Below are positions 62,768 to 64,000 of a DNA stretch of 64,000 bases, piece by piece. How positions within the stretch are numbered: the first letter of the stretch is position 1; every line of letters starts with the position of its first letter. A program made the position numbers and the translations under genes. The notes beneath the pieces are model-generated. The model worked only from the letters and a program-made list of their open reading frames with translations, made no database searches and was not told the origin of the DNA. The DNA comes from Flavobacterium kayseriense (GTDB taxonomy: Bacteria > Bacteroidota > Bacteroidia > Flavobacteriales > Flavobacteriaceae). The stretch covers positions 1,300,744 through 1,364,743 of the forward strand of contig NZ_JACRUI010000001.1 in the NCBI RefSeq assembly GCF_014305095.1, read 5' to 3'.

Positions 62768-62839
62768 GCCGGTGTAGCTCAGGGGTAGAGTGCTTCCTTG
62801 GTAAGGAAGAGGTCTCGGGTTCAATTCCCGACATTGGCT
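62768..62839 (+). tRNA. tRNA-Thr (GGT)
   Basis: 72 nt, anticodon GGT in loop TTGGTAA with stem CTTCC/GGAAG. The acceptor stem GCCGGTG/CATTGGC pairs with two G-T pairs. It lies 54 bp before tuf and is cotranscribed. Confidence 0.92.
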
Positions 62840-62893
62840 CAAGTAAGTAAGAGATTGAAATTAAATATATAAATAGATTAAAAATTAAGTAAA

Positions 62894-64000
62894 ATGGCAA
62901 AAGAAACCTTTAACCGTAACAAGCCCCACTTAAACATTGGTACAATTGGGCACGTGGATCACGGAAAAACTACATTAACTGCAGCGATAACTAAAGTGTT
63001 ATCTGATGCTGGTTACTGTCAAGCAAAATCATTTGATCAAATTGATAATGCTCCAGAAGAAAAAGAAAGAGGTATTACAATTAATACATCACACGTTGAG
63101 TATGAAACTGCTAACCGTCACTACGCACACGTTGACTGTCCAGGTCACGCGGATTACGTAAAGAACATGGTTACTGGTGCTGCTCAAATGGATGGTGCTA
63201 TCCTTGTTGTAGCTGCAACTGATGGACCAATGCCACAAACACGTGAGCACATCCTTTTAGGTCGCCAAGTAGGTATTCCTAGAATGGTAGTTTTCATGAA
63301 CAAAGTGGATATGGTTGATGATGCTGAGCTTTTAGAGCTAGTTGAAATGGAAATCAGAGACTTATTGTCTTTCTACGAATATGATGGTGACAACTGTCCA
63401 GTTATTCAAGGATCTGCTTTAGGAGGGTTGAATAATGACGCTGCATGGGTACCAAAAATTCTTGAATTGATGGCTGCTGTTGATGAGTGGATTGAAGAGC
63501 CGGTACGTGATACTGAGAAGCCTTTCTTGATGCCTGTTGAAGATGTGTTTACAATTACTGGTCGTGGAACTGTAGCTACAGGTCGTATCGAAACTGGTAT
63601 TGCTAATACAGGAGATGCAGTTGAAATCATTGGTATGGGAGCTGAAAAATTAACTTCTACTATTACAGGAGTTGAGATGTTCCGTAAAATCCTTGATAGA
63701 GGTGAAGCAGGAGATAACGTAGGTTTATTGTTAAGAGGTGTTGATAAAGAGTCTATCAAAAGAGGAATGGTTATCATTAAGCCAGGTTCAGTAAAACCAC
63801 ACGCTACTTTCAAAGCTGAGGTTTATATCTTGAAAAAAGAAGAAGGTGGACGTCATACTCCATTCCATAATAACTACCGTCCACAGTTTTACGTACGTAC
63901 AACTGACGTGACAGGAGTTATTACTTTACCAGAAGGAGTAGAGATGGTAATGCCAGGAGACAACTTAACTATTAATGTAGCTTTATTAAGCCCAATCGCG
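62894..64000 (+). CDS. tuf: Elongation factor Tu (partial, C-terminus outside window)
   Basis: 369 of about 395 codons are present. GTPase that delivers aminoacyl-tRNA to the ribosome. G1 GHVDHGKT (residues 19-26), G2 [15 protein letters not shown]3 [12 protein letters not shown]4 NKVDMVDD; domains 2 and 3 follow ([32 protein letters not shown]). Promoted together with three upstream tRNA genes, the arrangement known from E. coli tufB. Confidence 0.97.
   Translation, partial: MAKETFNRNKPHLNIGTIGHVDHGKTTLTAAITKVLSDAGYCQAKSFDQIDNAPEEKERGITINTSHVEYETANRHYAHVDCPGHADYVKNMVTGAAQMDGAILVVAATDGPMPQTREHILLGRQVGIPRMVVFMNKVDMVDDAELLELVEMEIRDLLSFYEYDGDNCPVIQGSALGGLNNDAAWVPKILELMAAVDEWIEEPVRDTEKPFLMPVEDVFTITGRGTVATGRIETGIANTGDAVEIIGMGAEKLTSTITGVEMFRKILDRGEAGDNVGLLLRGVDKESIKRGMVIIKPGSVKPHATFKAEVYILKKEEGGRHTPFHNNYRPQFYVRTTDVTGVITLPEGVEMVMPGDNLTINVALLSPIA

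Noticed and set aside
63406..63813. 135-codon minus-strand frame near the right edge
   Set aside because: Antisense shadow of tuf, whose highly biased codons leave the opposite strand open.

Overview
The window is a stretch of a low-GC Bacteroidota chromosome, most likely Flavobacterium or a close relative in Flavobacteriaceae. Evidence: Bacteroidota-type promoters (TTG, about 17-20 bp, TAnnTTTG) before many genes; almost no Shine-Dalgarno sites except a strong one before rpsU; a SusC/SusD pair; a protein with a type IX secretion C-terminal signal; many lipoproteins; and flavobacterial families (GSCFA, DUF2851, DUF4230, DUF5522, TPM, DUF4394). There are no phage genes, transposases or CRISPR arrays.

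Layout. 1-6.5 kb: truC (cut by the window edge), an M13 peptidase, two initiator tRNAs, and the GTPases era and der. 6.5-11.1 kb, all on the minus strand: an M23 peptidase, a MerR regulator, LemA and two TPM proteins, plus an exported protein. 11.4-16.6 kb: alaS, a lipoprotein, GSCFA and DUF4230. 16.7-25.7 kb, minus strand: aromatic amino acid hydroxylase, a reductase with a Crp-type regulator, truncated haemoglobin with a phytase-like lipoprotein, DUF4136, urocanate hydratase and DUF5522. 26-31.6 kb: a T9SS cargo protein, a PLP enzyme, a LysM glucosaminidase and hemL.

32.1-35.6 kb holds a probable copper-handling cluster: a small CNGKC protein, an MbnP-like lipoprotein, a di-haem MauG/MbnH-type protein, and a beta-barrel protein with an N-terminal CDACGC motif. 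After a DUF4394 protein and lysS comes a second metal-flavoured cluster at 40.0-43.6 kb: YHYH protein, MORN-repeat lipoprotein, SCO copper chaperone and arylsulfotransferase-like protein. A decayed ECF sigma-factor fragment lies just upstream of it.

43.7-60.7 kb: a lipoprotein, lipB, rnhB, susCD, a porin, a CBS-domain cystathionine beta-synthase, an exonuclease, DUF2851, a PspC-like protein, an amino acid permease, a helix-hairpin-helix protein and an acyl-CoA dehydrogenase. 60.9-64 kb is a translation block: rpsU, xerC, hpf, tRNA-Thr(TGT), tRNA-Tyr, tRNA-Thr(GGT) and tuf (cut by the window edge).

The main signal not explained by genes is a family of intergenic imperfect palindromes. There are at least eight copies, with conserved outer arms and central hairpins that differ in sequence while staying self-complementary. 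A second theme is compact signal overlap: promoter -7 elements inside or beside the previous gene's terminator hairpin, and two promoters so close to the start codon that the mRNAs should be leaderless.
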